A stretch of 64,000 bases of DNA from Zychaea mexicana (Eukaryota > Mucoromycota > Mucoromycetes > Mucorales > Lichtheimiaceae), in contig NW_026516706.1 of NCBI RefSeq assembly GCF_025766255.1, forward strand, positions 124,001 through 188,000, given 5' to 3'. The position numbers were made by a program, and so were the translations under genes. The notes under the pieces were generated by a model. It made no database searches. It worked only from the letters and a program-made list of their open reading frames with translations, and had not been told where the DNA came from. Below, piece after piece: positions 1 to 10,910 of this stretch (positions within the stretch are counted from its first letter, which is position 1; every line of letters begins with the position of its first letter).

Positions 1-1759
1 AGGCCAGATTGAACAAAATAGGCGAGAGAGGGTCTCCTTGTCGAACGCCACGTTGTTGTTTAAATGTTGGAGACAAGAACCCGTTAATGTTGATTCGTAG
101 ATTGCTGCCGAAGAAAAGAGTCTTGATAGAAGAGATGATCTTTGCTGGGAATCCCCATTTGCTAAGACAACATTCGAGATATTCTGGATGAACGCGGTCG
201 TACGCTTTTTCCATATCCAAAGATAAACCGACGTCATCGGCATTTACGCTGGCGGCATGGTCCATAGCAAGTCGTACAGCAAGCCCATTGTCTGCGATGT
301 AGCGTCCGTGCACGAAACCCGTCTGATACTTGTTAATTAATGCATTACTAACACGGACTATTCTTGAGTTCATGATACGGGTAAATATTTTAGAGTCCGT
401 GTTGATCAATGCAATTGGACGCCAGTTTCGTAGTTGGGAGAGCTCCCCTTTCTTCGGAATGAGATAAATACATGTGTCTGACCATGATGCTGGGAATAGT
501 GCCTGATGTAAAGCTGAATTGTAAATATCAACAGCCATTCTGCCATATAACGGGTGTTTGAAAATGGTAGACAACATGTTATAGGGCAGGCCGTCTAGTC
601 CCGGACTGCTTCCTTTCGGTACACGTTTGGTTGCGTCAAGTAACTCGTCGAGAGTCATGTCTTCTGTTAAGATGTCGCAAGAGTCTTGTGAGAGCACGCA
701 TGATGGCGGTAAATGGTCCAACAGGTCTGATATTGCTGCTGCATCAGTCGGTTCCGGTGAGTATAATTGTGAATAAAATGAACAGACTGCTTGATGCATA
801 TGATCAATCGAAGAGTCTACGATGCCTGTTACTGGATGTTCTAGCTGGAGGATGTTCCTTTGTGCCATTCGTTGTTGTGCTGTGCGTTTTAGATAGCCGG
901 CCGATATTTCGCTACGCTCTCTCCAGCGGACATTAGCTTTGATAGCTAAAATTCTAGCGTGATCTTCTTGAATCTTGTTGAGCTCGGCGGTAATATCAAC
1001 AAGGCGCTGAGGTCGACTTCCTGTTGTCTTGAAATGGCGCATCATCTTATTACGTTGACGAAGTAGGTGTTTTTCGCGATGGTCCTTTTTCTTGGCTAGA
1101 TAACGTCCATATTGACGGCATTCCTCTTTCGCAATCTTTTTGACTTCATCCCAGGCCTCCTGTGGCGAGGCTATGTTGGCAATTCTTATATGTGCCGATG
1201 AGAGTGCTGAATTCAGTTTTTCTTTAAACTGTACCGAGTTGACAATAAGTGGGTTGGCTCTCCATATGTCTTGACCCTGCCGGATATTACTGGCCCGCAT
1301 GCTGATCACTATCAATGCATGATCTGTCCAGTTGCTATTCACATGGCGGACATCGGGTGCTGAACACAGCAGGGAGAGTGATGATGACGCAAAGATATAA
1401 TCAATTGACGATGTGCCTCGTCCGTTGTAGAATGTCGTCGTGAGGTTATTGGATCCGTCCGACGGCAGCATCAGGTTGACAAAGTTTTCATTCAAGTGTG
1501 CGCACCACTCTTTTGGTGCTGCTTTCATGAATGATGAGTCGCGCTGCGCATATGAATAGTTGAAATCTCCAAGGATAAACAACCTATCACTATGCGGAAT
1601 CATATTTGGCTGTTGCAGGATTGGAAGGAGTTCGAGACTATAAAAATCTTTCCGATCCCTATAAAAGGGAGGGGTTGATCTAATCAGAGGCCATAGTCTC
1701 GCGGACGATTGACCGGTGATCAAGTCGTTGGCGTGCTGTGGACCGCTGTCGGGGGACGT
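1..1759 (-). mobile_element. LINE retrotransposon ORF2, partial: endonuclease C-terminal half and start of reverse transcriptase
   Basis: One reading frame on the minus strand is open from just after the stop of the gag-like ORF (TAA at 1760-1762) to the left edge of the window. Near 1560 it encodes the endonuclease motif GDFN, then SIDYIF and TDHAL, the hallmarks of the second half of an exonuclease-endonuclease-phosphatase domain. From about 600 down to 1 it encodes reverse-transcriptase blocks: LIPKKG, LRNWRPIALINTDSKIF, SLDMEKAYDRV (first catalytic Asp) and RQGDPLSPILFNL. The YxDD box lies outside the window. Only about 60 residues precede GDFN, where the family usually has over 100, so the front half of the endonuclease is missing. 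In life the product would nick target DNA and prime reverse transcription there. This copy is probably dead, but the RT part itself has no stop here. Confidence 0.9.
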
Positions 1760-3317
1760 TTACTCAGTGGCGTCGAATTTGTTGTCGTCGCTTGAGTCTT
1801 CACTTTGCTGCTGCTGGGGATTGTGCTTCGAGGCCGAGGCACCCGATGGTGTGCTGATAGGCGGCGTGAAGGCGGAATCCGAACCTCCTGCTTCCGACGG
1901 AAGCGGTTGGGTAGCATCCTGGGTCAATGCATCCACTTCGTCCGAGCAGAGTATCATGTCTTCTGTTTCATCCTTATCAATTTCATCGGAGGATGATTGA
2001 GATGATGATTCATCGTCTGTTGGGGGTGTGAATTCTTCGTCTGAGGTATCCGTGTTGTCGCTGAGCGGTTCCTCGGTGACCATGGGTACATGTTTAGGCT
2101 GGGAACTTCGACGTTTTGAGTTCCCTTTGGGTTGTTGCTTTGGTGTGGCCTCGTTGACCTTCGAGTGTAGCTGAGCCTGGTTTTCACGCTCTTGTTCACA
2201 ATTCGGGTTTGGAATGGTAATCGTCGTTTTGTCCAAAGCTGACTTCGAGTGAACATTATGAGAGCGATGATCAGATTGTGTATCACTTAAATGTTGAGCT
2301 GGTGGATGCGATTGTTGGGTTTTCATCTTCTTTGGATCTTTGCTGGTTGTCGTCGACTTTATTGGCGATGCTGAACTAGTCGTCGTCTTTGGTTGTTTGC
2401 GCGGGAGTGCGTTGTGTGGATGATCGCATTCTCTCGCATAGTGACCGATCATTCCACAGTTGAAGCATTCTGGTTGAACGCGGCTTGGACATTGTTTCAG
2501 AGTGTGGTCTTGGGAGTGACAGTATCGGCAGTAATCACCCATGGATTGCCAAGTAGCGTAAAAAGACCGTTCTCGGCCTTGCACGAGACCGAAGTCGACC
2601 TTGTGGGTGAGGGGCTTGTAAGACTCTGGGGTGGTGTTCTTAGATTTCATGAGCACTGCGTATCCTTTACCCTGGAGCCAACCACCCTCTACAGAGCAGT
2701 ATAATCCAAGTTGCAACACGTGTCCGAATTAGGTAAGTGTTTGGCGCAACAAGACCTCCAGCTCATACATTTTTGACGCCTGTAGGCAGTTTTTCGAGTT
2801 GTACTTTGGTGAGATCGTGTTCCGGAGGGAGCGATCTGACAGCCGGGAAGTGAACATCACCGACGGTAACGCCCTTTTCCAGTGCCAGGTTGCAGATGTC
2901 CTCGTCTGCAAAAGTCATCTCATACAGGACTTGTTTCTTTTCGCGATGGTGGATGAGACCTATGGCCTCATCCCAGTTTTCAAACGTTTCTCGAGCTGCT
3001 CGGAAAAAGGCGTCCTCTTTGACTGAGCGTGTCGACATATCAAAGACAACACTGTATTCTTCCGTTCCTCGACGAAGTAAATGGGATGCGATTGGTTGAC
3101 CGTCGGCTGCCATGCTGCCAAGTGTCATTTTTACATCTTCAGGGACGTATTCGTTAAGCTGGGTTATCAGACGACCTCGACTGATTTCCGGACGTTTTTC
3201 GGTAACTGCTTGAGCATAGGTTCGTTTTGGATGTGTTGGTGGATTTTCCTTGGGTTGGTTGGAGTCACCATCAGGAGTGACCCCAGGCACTTTTTGAAGG
3301 GAATCGGGAAGAGCCAT
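1760..3317 (-). pseudogene. LINE ORF1 (gag-like, CCHC zinc knuckles), broken by a frameshift and a stop
   Basis: The first part, starting at the ATG at 3317 (MALPDSLQKV...), runs to a stop at 2763. The second part lies in another frame from about 2911 down to 1760, with an in-frame TAA at 2729-2731. Joined, they read as one gag-like protein: an N-terminal RNA-binding-like region, two CCHC-type knuckles (CRYCHSQDHTLKQC and CFNCGMIGHYARECDH) and a long acidic/serine-rich tail ending KFDATE. Zinc knuckles of this kind bind element RNA in the ribonucleoprotein particle. The frame change lies near 2763-2790. ORF2 follows in the same frame directly after the terminal stop, which suggests the sequence between the tail and the endonuclease was lost by deletion. 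Upstream of 3317 I see no further coding sequence for the element. Confidence 0.82.
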
Positions 3318-4212
3318 GAATTTCACTATATAAAACTTGATCACACTTATGGTATCTCTCGCTCTAGCTCTTTAAGGAAATAACTTCTGTATTACATATT
3401 TGTACCTTATCGTTGAAGAAATACTGATCAATTGCATAATAGGTCTGTTTTCGCTTTCTTCTCATTTCATTAACTGAAAGTGATATGCTTTTGCATAAGA
3501 GTAGGAGCTTACGTTACATTGGGCAACTTCAGTTGCCATATAAAATGAACAGTGAAGAAGTGACGACAAGAAAAGAAGCAGCATGTCAGGTAGTGTTGTG
3601 ATATCAAGTTATGAGGCACGAATATGTCATTTGTTTTGCTTGTTTGTCATGGTCATCAAACGTCCTTGTCACCAGTAACAGTGTAATCAATAAAAATAAA
3701 AACAATCGCTTGACCACGTGAGGAAGAGCCTTATAATAAATTCTGTCTACACATACGTCATTTTCCCAAGCCAAGAAAAATTCTTTTACCGTACCTGGCA
3801 ACAAGACCGAGGTTCACAGCAGCAACAACGACGGTGATGCATTCTGCACGCATTGCATAGTGTATGCAACCTTACTAAGTATTACTGCTGCTACTGCTAT
3901 TCCTACTTCTAGCTCTTATTTGAATAAATTAGCTTTGTATAACTTGAACCTTGTTTAAAATGAAAAATGAGACTTTTCCAAGAATAGGCAATTGCTTGTT
4001 CCGGTGGTTCCGAAATGAAATTGTGTTAATACTTTTATTATAATTAATCAAGTGGTAAGCTAAGGTACTTTTTTTTAAAGGTTTGTTTTTTTTTCTCTGG
4101 AGTGGAGGGTTCGAGGACGGATTATACAAAAATTATAGAAAAACTTTTTTTAAAATTAATACAGCAAACAGCAGCTAGTAGAACGACGGCTGCTGGTCGC
4201 ATAATAATGCTG
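3318..4212. other. Intergenic, AT-rich
   Basis: Presumed 5' leader of the LINE followed by the 3' side of the F-box gene. T-rich and A-rich runs lie around 4060-4160. No open frame of convincing composition on either strand. Confidence 0.6.
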
Positions 4213-5688
4213 CTACCAATTCAAGGTAGCATAGTTGGATGTGAGCTTTACACAGTGCAGAAAGTCGGCGTCCATATTGGAATTGCCGCTAAAATCAATC
4301 CGATCTGTGGCATAGCAGCCTCTGTGCAACAAGATCATATCGACAAGATCTTGGCCACAAAGCCGAGCATTCCGAGTCATTGTGAGACTACGCAACAAGG
4401 GTGTTGACGACGCCGAGGGTAACGATCTCTCCCATAAATAGATCAGGAGTGCATCCGTAAGCGTTGGGAAACCTTCCACCGAAAGATCGACCAGCGCCGC
4501 ACATTTCGCCAAGACCTCGCACAGGCCAAGTTCGAAATACCGACCGGCATGATCAAGAACTGACGGCTTTTTTCGGTGTTGTTGTTGTTGTTGCTGGTGT
4601 CGTAAGAGAAAGAACGAAGCACAAGGAGATGGTGTCGGTGTAATCGCCAGTGTCAATGATTCCAAACTGTTTGGCAAGCTTGACAAAACATCGGACGACT
4701 GATGCAACCAGTCTGGCGAATCCAAGATGGTCAAGGATCGGAGCGTTGTTGGCCAACGGATCGCGGGCGACACATTTGTAGCCGATACCGGGTCCCATAA
4801 AGTGAGTGCAGAGATCCGAATTGTGGAAACACCCGTAAGATCGATCGCTGGTAGTCGTTGCTGCGTAACAAACAGTGTTGCGACACAATGGGAGATTTCC
4901 AGCTCTTCCAAGTGGCAACCAGTACAAGTCGTAGTAGCATTAGCAGTAGCGCAGCGTTGGCTTATCCACTGTGTCAGCGTCTTCAGGTGAGGCGTGATGA
5001 TAAGTCGTGTCAGGTGCATCAGGTGCAGCTTTTTCAACGTTGTCGGCTGCCATTGCGAAAAGACAAAGACGGCGTTCTTGGACATGTTGAATGTTCTGTC
5101 GTGGAAGTCTAGCTCGACTGTTTCGACACGGGCGCACGATTGCAAGACCGCCAAAATGGTGAAACAAATATGTTGTCGGTGTTGCTGTGGAGGAGAAGGA
5201 GGATGAGGAGCAGTAGCAGTAGCAGTAGTGCTAGCTGCTGCTGCTGCTGCCGCCGGCTGCACCATCGGAAACTCAATCAAGCTGCTGCGCCGCTGTGGGT
5301 CGACGATGGCGTTGCTAGTACTTCCGGGAAATAACTTGAAACCTTTTCGTCGTAGCGAGGATGTGCGCCGCTGGACTTGGAGCGGTCGCAATAGCTGATG
5401 AGGTGCTTGTGGGTCTTCCAAAATGGACATGTCGAGGTAAAGGTGTCTAACGTGGCGACCGTACTCGTTGCGTAGGAACGTTTTTGAGGTGTTGGTATCA
5501 GAAGAGAACCGGGAGGTGATGCGTAAGCGTTCGTAAAGAAATGGGATAGAGACTTGTCGCCAGGTGACATTGACACGCGTACACTGGGCCAGATCCTGAC
5601 GATCGGTGACATGGAGGAGGATGCGCTTCAGGACCTCTGGAGGACATAGCATCGTCGTAGTGGAAGAAGAGGCGTTGTTGCACTGCAT
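4213..5688 (-). CDS. F-box protein with leucine-rich-like C-terminal region
   Basis: Single-exon protein of about 491 residues. I place the start at the ATG at 5688 (MQCNNASSSTTTML...) because the open frame upstream has no other ATG. Residues about 13-57 form an F-box (LCPPEVLKRILLHVTDRQDL, then a conserved W before the IPFLYERL helix). F-box proteins of this type bring substrates to SCF ubiquitin ligases through Skp1. The rest contains irregular leucine-rich segments (LKKLHLMHLTRL, LRSLTILDSPDW, LRSLTMTRNARL) and low-complexity Ala/Thr/Pro and Gln/His stretches. The substrate cannot be told. The gene is immediately upstream, in its own orientation, of the outer end of the inverted-repeat element, so the element has inserted within about 130 bp of its start and may have altered its promoter. 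Confidence 0.8.
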   Translation of the reverse strand: MQCNNASSSTTTMLCPPEVLKRILLHVTDRQDLAQCTRVNVTWRQVSIPFLYERLRITSRFSSDTNTSKTFLRNEYGRHVRHLYLDMSILEDPQAPHQLLRPLQVQRRTSSLRRKGFKLFPGSTSNAIVDPQRRSSLIEFPMVQPAAAAAAASTTATATAPHPPSPPQQHRQHICFTILAVLQSCARVETVELDFHDRTFNMSKNAVFVFSQWQPTTLKKLHLMHLTRLIITPHLKTLTQWISQRCATANATTTCTGCHLEELEISHCVATLFVTQQRLPAIDLTGVSTIRISALTLWDPVSATNVSPAIRWPTTLRSLTILDSPDWLHQSSDVLSSLPNSLESLTLAITPTPSPCASFFLLRHQQQQQQHRKKPSVLDHAGRYFELGLCEVLAKCAALVDLSVEGFPTLTDALLIYLWERSLPSASSTPLLRSLTMTRNARLCGQDLVDMILLHRGCYATDRIDFSGNSNMDADFLHCVKLTSNYATLNW

Positions 5689-5819
5689 ATCTCTCACAAG
5701 CACACGCGCACTCCACGCACAAAAGAAGGAAAAAAAGATGAGATAAGAAAAAGAAAAAAAAAACAATGCACGGACTCTGTTTCTCTGGCTTTTTATATTG
5801 TGTTCACGGCAAAGATGAT

Positions 5820-7965
5820 ACAGGATTTTTCCTAATGATTGGCGGGGGCTTTATTCTCATCATGACGGGGTTTTTTTTTCATTTTGGCGTTGGGGGTGTC
5901 TTTTGATTGGCGGTGTGATTTTCGTGATTGGCAGCAGGTGAAAATTACAATGGCGGTGTAATTTAAGATGTTGGCAGAATTACAAAATTCATACGGCGGG
6001 CTGGGAACTGTAATTTTAGTCCCTTCTTTAAAATAAAATTTCTTAACAGGTGATGGTTTCTTCATACTTTCATGTTGTAAACATTATAATTTATTTGAAA
6101 AAACATACGTGAATATGAAAAAAATACTACATAATACACACATGCATACGCAATTGCCTATACAAAAAAAAACACAAGTAAACGGTAATATTAAACCTCA
6201 CAGATGTATATAAGAATATGTGATCGATATAACCAAACCCATGAATCCAATAAAAAAAATACTCGATCTACAGGGCTTGATACCTCTTCTCTAACTCTCC
6301 TTAAGAAATATCAAACATAATTCTAATTCCAACAAAAATTGTTGATACCTCTATTCCTGCTTGAGAGGTATCAACAGAATCTGTTACTGCGTTTGATACC
6401 TCTAACCTGGCTTGAAAGGTACTGGCGTATATTAGGGCATGTTACCTCCATACCTGCTACCAACGTTGAAATCGTATTTTTTTCTTTTAAAATCAGATAT
6501 TGCTACAGGCAATGTCAATCGAAGTAAAAAAAAATGCCGAATACATTTATTATTAGGCATAAGAACTTGATAAGCTATGATCTAAAAGTTATTTGCTTAC
6601 AGTCTTCTATAAATGGATATGCTGCGAAGAATTTCTTTCCACATGCATTCATTCGGCATTATCATTTCCCTTTCTTATTATTGCAACAGTAATTGAGCTT
6701 GAAGCAAGTTGCTTACTATATATCGTTGATGTAGATTTTTTATTTGACAAATTTATCTTTATAAAGAAATTTATTTGAAAACAGGCAGTAAAGACAAGGA
6801 TTGATATATGTCAAACTTTTTTTGGCGACTTTCAATATAGCTATATATTGATCATTGATCTTTTTCACTCGTGTTAATATAAAAAATACTTCATTAAGCA
6901 GATCCCGTCTTGAAAGTTTTCGACAAGCACTTCTTGGGCTCGAGTTATCATCTCTTTTTTTCTTACACACTTTTATACAATCGTATATACCTTTCAGGCA
7001 TACTCAATATCAATATACACAACACTACTACCCATGCTTATCTCACCTCATCAATGTTGAGTTGTTTGTCAAAACTGAATCCCGCATTTTAGAGGCAAGA
7101 TAATGTCTTACAAACACAAACATTGCTGTATTATTACTAGGTTGTATACACTTCAAATTCATTGCGTTTGGAAGGTGTTTGTTTTTAAGCTTTACTGTAG
7201 CATGAATCGTGACGTCTTCTCCTTTGTCTTGGCTATCCACAGCCTTTCTCAACCCTTTTCAACAATGCAGGATCATATTTATTAGTCGTCAGTAATAGAT
7301 TACGTGTAGAACTACGCAACATTATAAACTAGTTTGTCGTGCCAGATTAAAATTGAATCTACTATTCTTGAGGTTGTGATTCTTCGAATTCTCTCATTAA
7401 TATTACTACCTTGGGGCTAACTAATTATTTTTAACAATTTTGCATTACATATCTTTTTTGTGATGTTTTTACTAATAGCTATATTTTCAAAAGAGTGATT
7501 CAGCTTTATACTTTACTAATGTTGGTGGTTACTTGGTATAAAAATTTGTTGGCATGAATACTACAGATTGCATAACAATTAAGAAAAAAGGATTCAAGTT
7601 ACAATAAAAGAACAGTGTTTTGGGCTAGTCGCGTGGTTCGGTCATGATGTATATCATTCATATTTACAAAACGAGGAGGATTTTTATGTATCAGGGTAAA
7701 AATGATGATGGTAAAAGATATAAAGAAAAAAAGTATCATGTCAAGTCTTCGTTACTTGCACAGAAATACTTGATGTTGTTCAATTTTTCAATTTCGCCAC
7801 TGTTGTTTTCTTCAAGAAGTACTTGGGTTAAAGCTTCTTGTTCTTTGAGAATAGTCTATGTATGTGTAATAAATAACGGGTATGCTAATGGTTAACAAAT
7901 CTGTCTTCACTGATTCATTCCATATTTATTTTCTCATTACAACTTACGTTCATCTTTACAACTGT
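5820..7965 (+). repeat. Left inverted arm
   Basis: Mirror image of 12660-14800. It includes the outer GGCGG-rich terminus (5831-6000), a block with GATACCTCT hairpins (6265-6430), about 1.2 kb of AT-rich sequence, and at its inner end the final exon and splice donor region of the element gene on the minus strand. Inner homology stops at the codons just before the splice donor (near 7948-7965). Confidence 0.92.
6341..6375. repeat. Perfect 12-bp hairpin in left arm
   Basis: GTTGATACCTCT and its exact complement AGAGGTATCAAC are separated by 11 bases. Related, imperfect GATACCTCT copies lie at about 6268 and 6390. Confidence 0.85.
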
Positions 7966-8261
7966 AGCTAAGCGATGCCATTTTTCTCCTTGCTTCTCCT
8001 TGTACTCGAAATAGAATTCCTTCTTACTGGTTTCAATGGCCAAAATTAAAGTTGAAGATGATAACGAAATGCTATTGACGGCCTTGTTTTCACTTGTTGA
8101 AGAAATATGATCCAATTTGAGTTTGTTCTCTTGATTCACACAGCGATGAACGGTAATCGCATAATAATGTTTACAATCCAAATATGCTGTTAAACCAGCA
8201 GCAGTCGATATATCTAAATTATCATTTTGCAGTAATTTAATGTTGCTTAATTTGATCGTTA
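7736..8261 (-). pseudogene. Chimeric gene end: concanavalin-like domain spliced to last exon of the element gene
   Basis: On the minus strand an exon open from about 8261 to 7948 encodes a beta-rich segment (AGLTAYLDCKHYYAITV ... LILAIETSKKEFYFEYKE ... EKWHRLATV). This resembles the C-terminal concanavalin A-like domain found behind GH43 beta-xylosidases. It runs into a GTAAGT donor at 7947 and then, across the same intron as in the right arm, the exon 7855-7736 (TILKEQEALTQVLLEEN ... CASNEDLT, stop). The homology between the arms starts at the shared VVKMN codons, so this is a fusion made where the left arm joined unrelated sequence. No glycosidase catalytic domain is visible upstream; only a short coding-like piece at about 8530-8640. 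Probably a broken fusion, though it could be spliced. Confidence 0.5.
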
Positions 8262-8689
8262 CTCAGCATTTGACATGACCTTGGCGTAAACCCACAAGGA
8301 TAACGTTTATGCAACATTACGTCAATTAAGGCAGAACCTACGCAACGTGAAAAGACAGTAAAATGAAATTATAGATCGTTTGACGCCCTGTCAAGTACTA
8401 GAGTTGAATAAAAATATAAGATGAACCAAGATTAGATTCCCATGCCCCTTATAAAGCACAAACCATATTTTTCTTCATATAACGAAAAGGTTTTGTGGTT
8501 CCCATCATCTTACCGATGAGACATTGATTATTACCTTTTTTTATACTAGTCACCAACCAGTTTTGAAAAACATGGCCTTGCTGCATACGCTGCAATAATT
8601 CCATATCGAATAGATTCCTTCCACAATGGCTAAATATTGACTAAAAATATACAGATCCAGATTTAATCAAATATATATTCAAGTGTATG

Positions 8690-9379
8690 AAAATAATATT
8701 AGCTTTACCAGATTTCATTAAGTAACGCAATGGCACGTCCGAACAGACAACAGCTGAACCAAGTCAAGTCACAATCCAGAAGACGGAATAAATTGCAACA
8801 AGACAATACATTAAGGAAGAACCAACTATCTTTACCCTTCAGCCACTTAATAAGAAGGATCCAGCAAGTTACCAGACTCGTCCAAGGATGCCGGAAGTAT
8901 TGTAGCAAGATAGTAGATGGAAAAAAACCAACCACCTTCACCCTTCAGCGACTTATAAGCAGGATCCAGCAAGCTACACGCAGACACACCTCAATGATGC
9001 CGGAAGTATTGTAGCAAGATAGTAGAAGGTAAAAAAAAACCAACCACCTTCACCCTTCAGCGACTTATAAGCAGGATCCAGCAAGCTACACGCAGACACA
9101 CCTCGAGGACACAGAGAGCATGGTAACAAGATAGTAGATGGAAAGTAAACCAATTACCTCTACCCTTCAGCAACTTATAAGCAGGATCCAGCAAGCTACA
9201 CGCAGACACACCTCAAAGATGCCGGAAGTACTGTAGCTTGAAATAGATGGATCACCCCTCCTAATAAACAATAATCTATTTAGTGCAGGTTTTTATAAAT
9301 GATGTATTTCTTTTTTCATTGGAATACATTGCCTGATTAGCCAACAAGGAAAGAGTTTAAATCGATTTGCTATTGTCAA
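8690..9379 (+). repeat. Long direct repeat, copy 1
   Basis: About 690 bp, nearly identical to 9443-10133 (offset 754). Inside are four imperfect tandem units of roughly 115 bp, each holding a motif like CTTATAAGCAGGATCCAGCA followed by TACACGCAGACACACCTC. Confidence 0.9.
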
Positions 9380-9442
9380 ACCAAGTGAAATAAAATGCGC
9401 GTCAGCTATATCCGATATAACTTACACGAATAGACCAGTGTG

Positions 9443-10133
9443 TAAAATAATATTAGCTTTACCAGATTTCATTAAGTAACGCAATGGCACGTCCGAACAG
9501 ACAACAGCTGAACCAAGTCAAGTCAGAATCCAGAATACGGAATAAATTGCAACAAGACAATACATTAAGGAAGAACCAACTATCTTTACCCTTCAGCCAC
9601 TTATAAGAAGGATCCAGCAAGTTACCAGACTCGTCCAAGGATGCCGGAAGTATTGTAGCAAGATAGTAGATGGAAAAAAAACCAACCACCTTCACCCTTC
9701 AGCGACTTATAAGCAGGATCCAGCAAGCTACACGCAGACACACCTCAATGATGCCGGAAGTATTGTAGCAAGATAGTAGAAGGTAAAAAAAAACCAACCA
9801 CCTTCACCCTTCAGCGACTTATAAGCAGGATCCAGCAAGCTACACGCAGACACACCTCGAGGACACAGAGAGCATGGTAACAAGATAGTAGATGGAAAGT
9901 AAACCAATTACTTCTGCCCTTCAGCAACTTATAAGCAGGATCCAGCAAGCTACACGCAGACACACCTCAAAGATGCCGGAAGTACTGTAGCTTGAAATAG
10001 ATGGATCACCCCTCCTAATAAACAATAATCTATTTAGTGCAGGTTTTTATAAATGATGTATTTCTTTTTTCATTGGAATACATTGCCTGAATAGCCAACA
10101 AGGAAAGAGTTTAAATCGATTTGCTATTGTCAA
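9443..10133 (+). repeat. Long direct repeat, copy 2
   Basis: Second copy of the 690 bp repeat, with the same four internal units. It is followed by TGTTTTTACAACA, then ATGC, then TGGCGCCGAACAAG; this is the layout of an LTR end followed by a tRNA primer-binding site. Shortly downstream, the sequence after copy 1 (AAATAAAATGCGCGTCAGCT) reappears. So the pair may be LTR-plus-leader remnants of a retrotransposon nested in the element. Confidence 0.85.
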
Positions 10134-10460
10134 TGTTTTTACAACAATGCTGGCGCCGAACAAGAAAAAAATCGAAAATATCAGAAACAAACCTAAGTAA
10201 AATAAAATGCGCGTCAGCTACATCGGACACGAATGGAGATCGTTAAAACTTTTTGTTTCGACTCCGCTTGGAGAACTGGTGGCAGAACAATAGACCACGT
10301 GTTTTTATGGGAAAGAATCCCATTTACTCTTATTGAAGCCTGCTCAACAATGGAATTTTAACAATTGCTCTACTGATTTTAGAAACTATTGTGGAACTTT
10401 TGCAAAAACTCTTAAACTTAGTCCTTAATAACAATCTACTGTTACAAAATAATTTATCAA

Positions 10461-10490
10461 CGTAGCCACGTAGCCACGTAGCCACGTAAC
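10461..10490 (+). repeat. 8-bp tandem repeat (CGTAGCCA)3.5
   Basis: Three full copies of CGTAGCCA plus a partial one. Confidence 0.9.
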
Positions 10491-10910
10491 AGCATATTCT
10501 GAATTATTCTGGGTCTAGCTATTGCGGGTACCTGTTTGATACATTGAAAGAGTTTGTATACATATACAGTTTGAATTACATTTTAATTTATTTATAAATG
10601 CGAGAATGGCATTTACTTGCTTTGCATATAAAAATATATTATACAAGAGAACTTATTGTATTTTTTTATGGTTGTGTCGAGTTTGATCATCGCTATTATT
10701 CAACAACAATTTTATTATAAATGAGAAATTCTACAATAGCATATAATATCAAATGAAATAATCTATACACTCATTCATGGAAGCCAAATACAATATGTTA
10801 TGTAAAAGATTCGAAATCTGGCAGTTCCACTTTTTGCATAATAATTCTTTCTCTCCCCTTAAAAATTTCAATTCCTCTTTTTCCGTTTTCTAAACACACT
10901 TTTTTATACA

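Noticed and set aside
8690..10133. CRISPR-like regular repeats
   Set aside because: Units are about 115 bp, adjacent and imperfect, in a eukaryotic genome; this is a minisatellite inside longer direct repeats.
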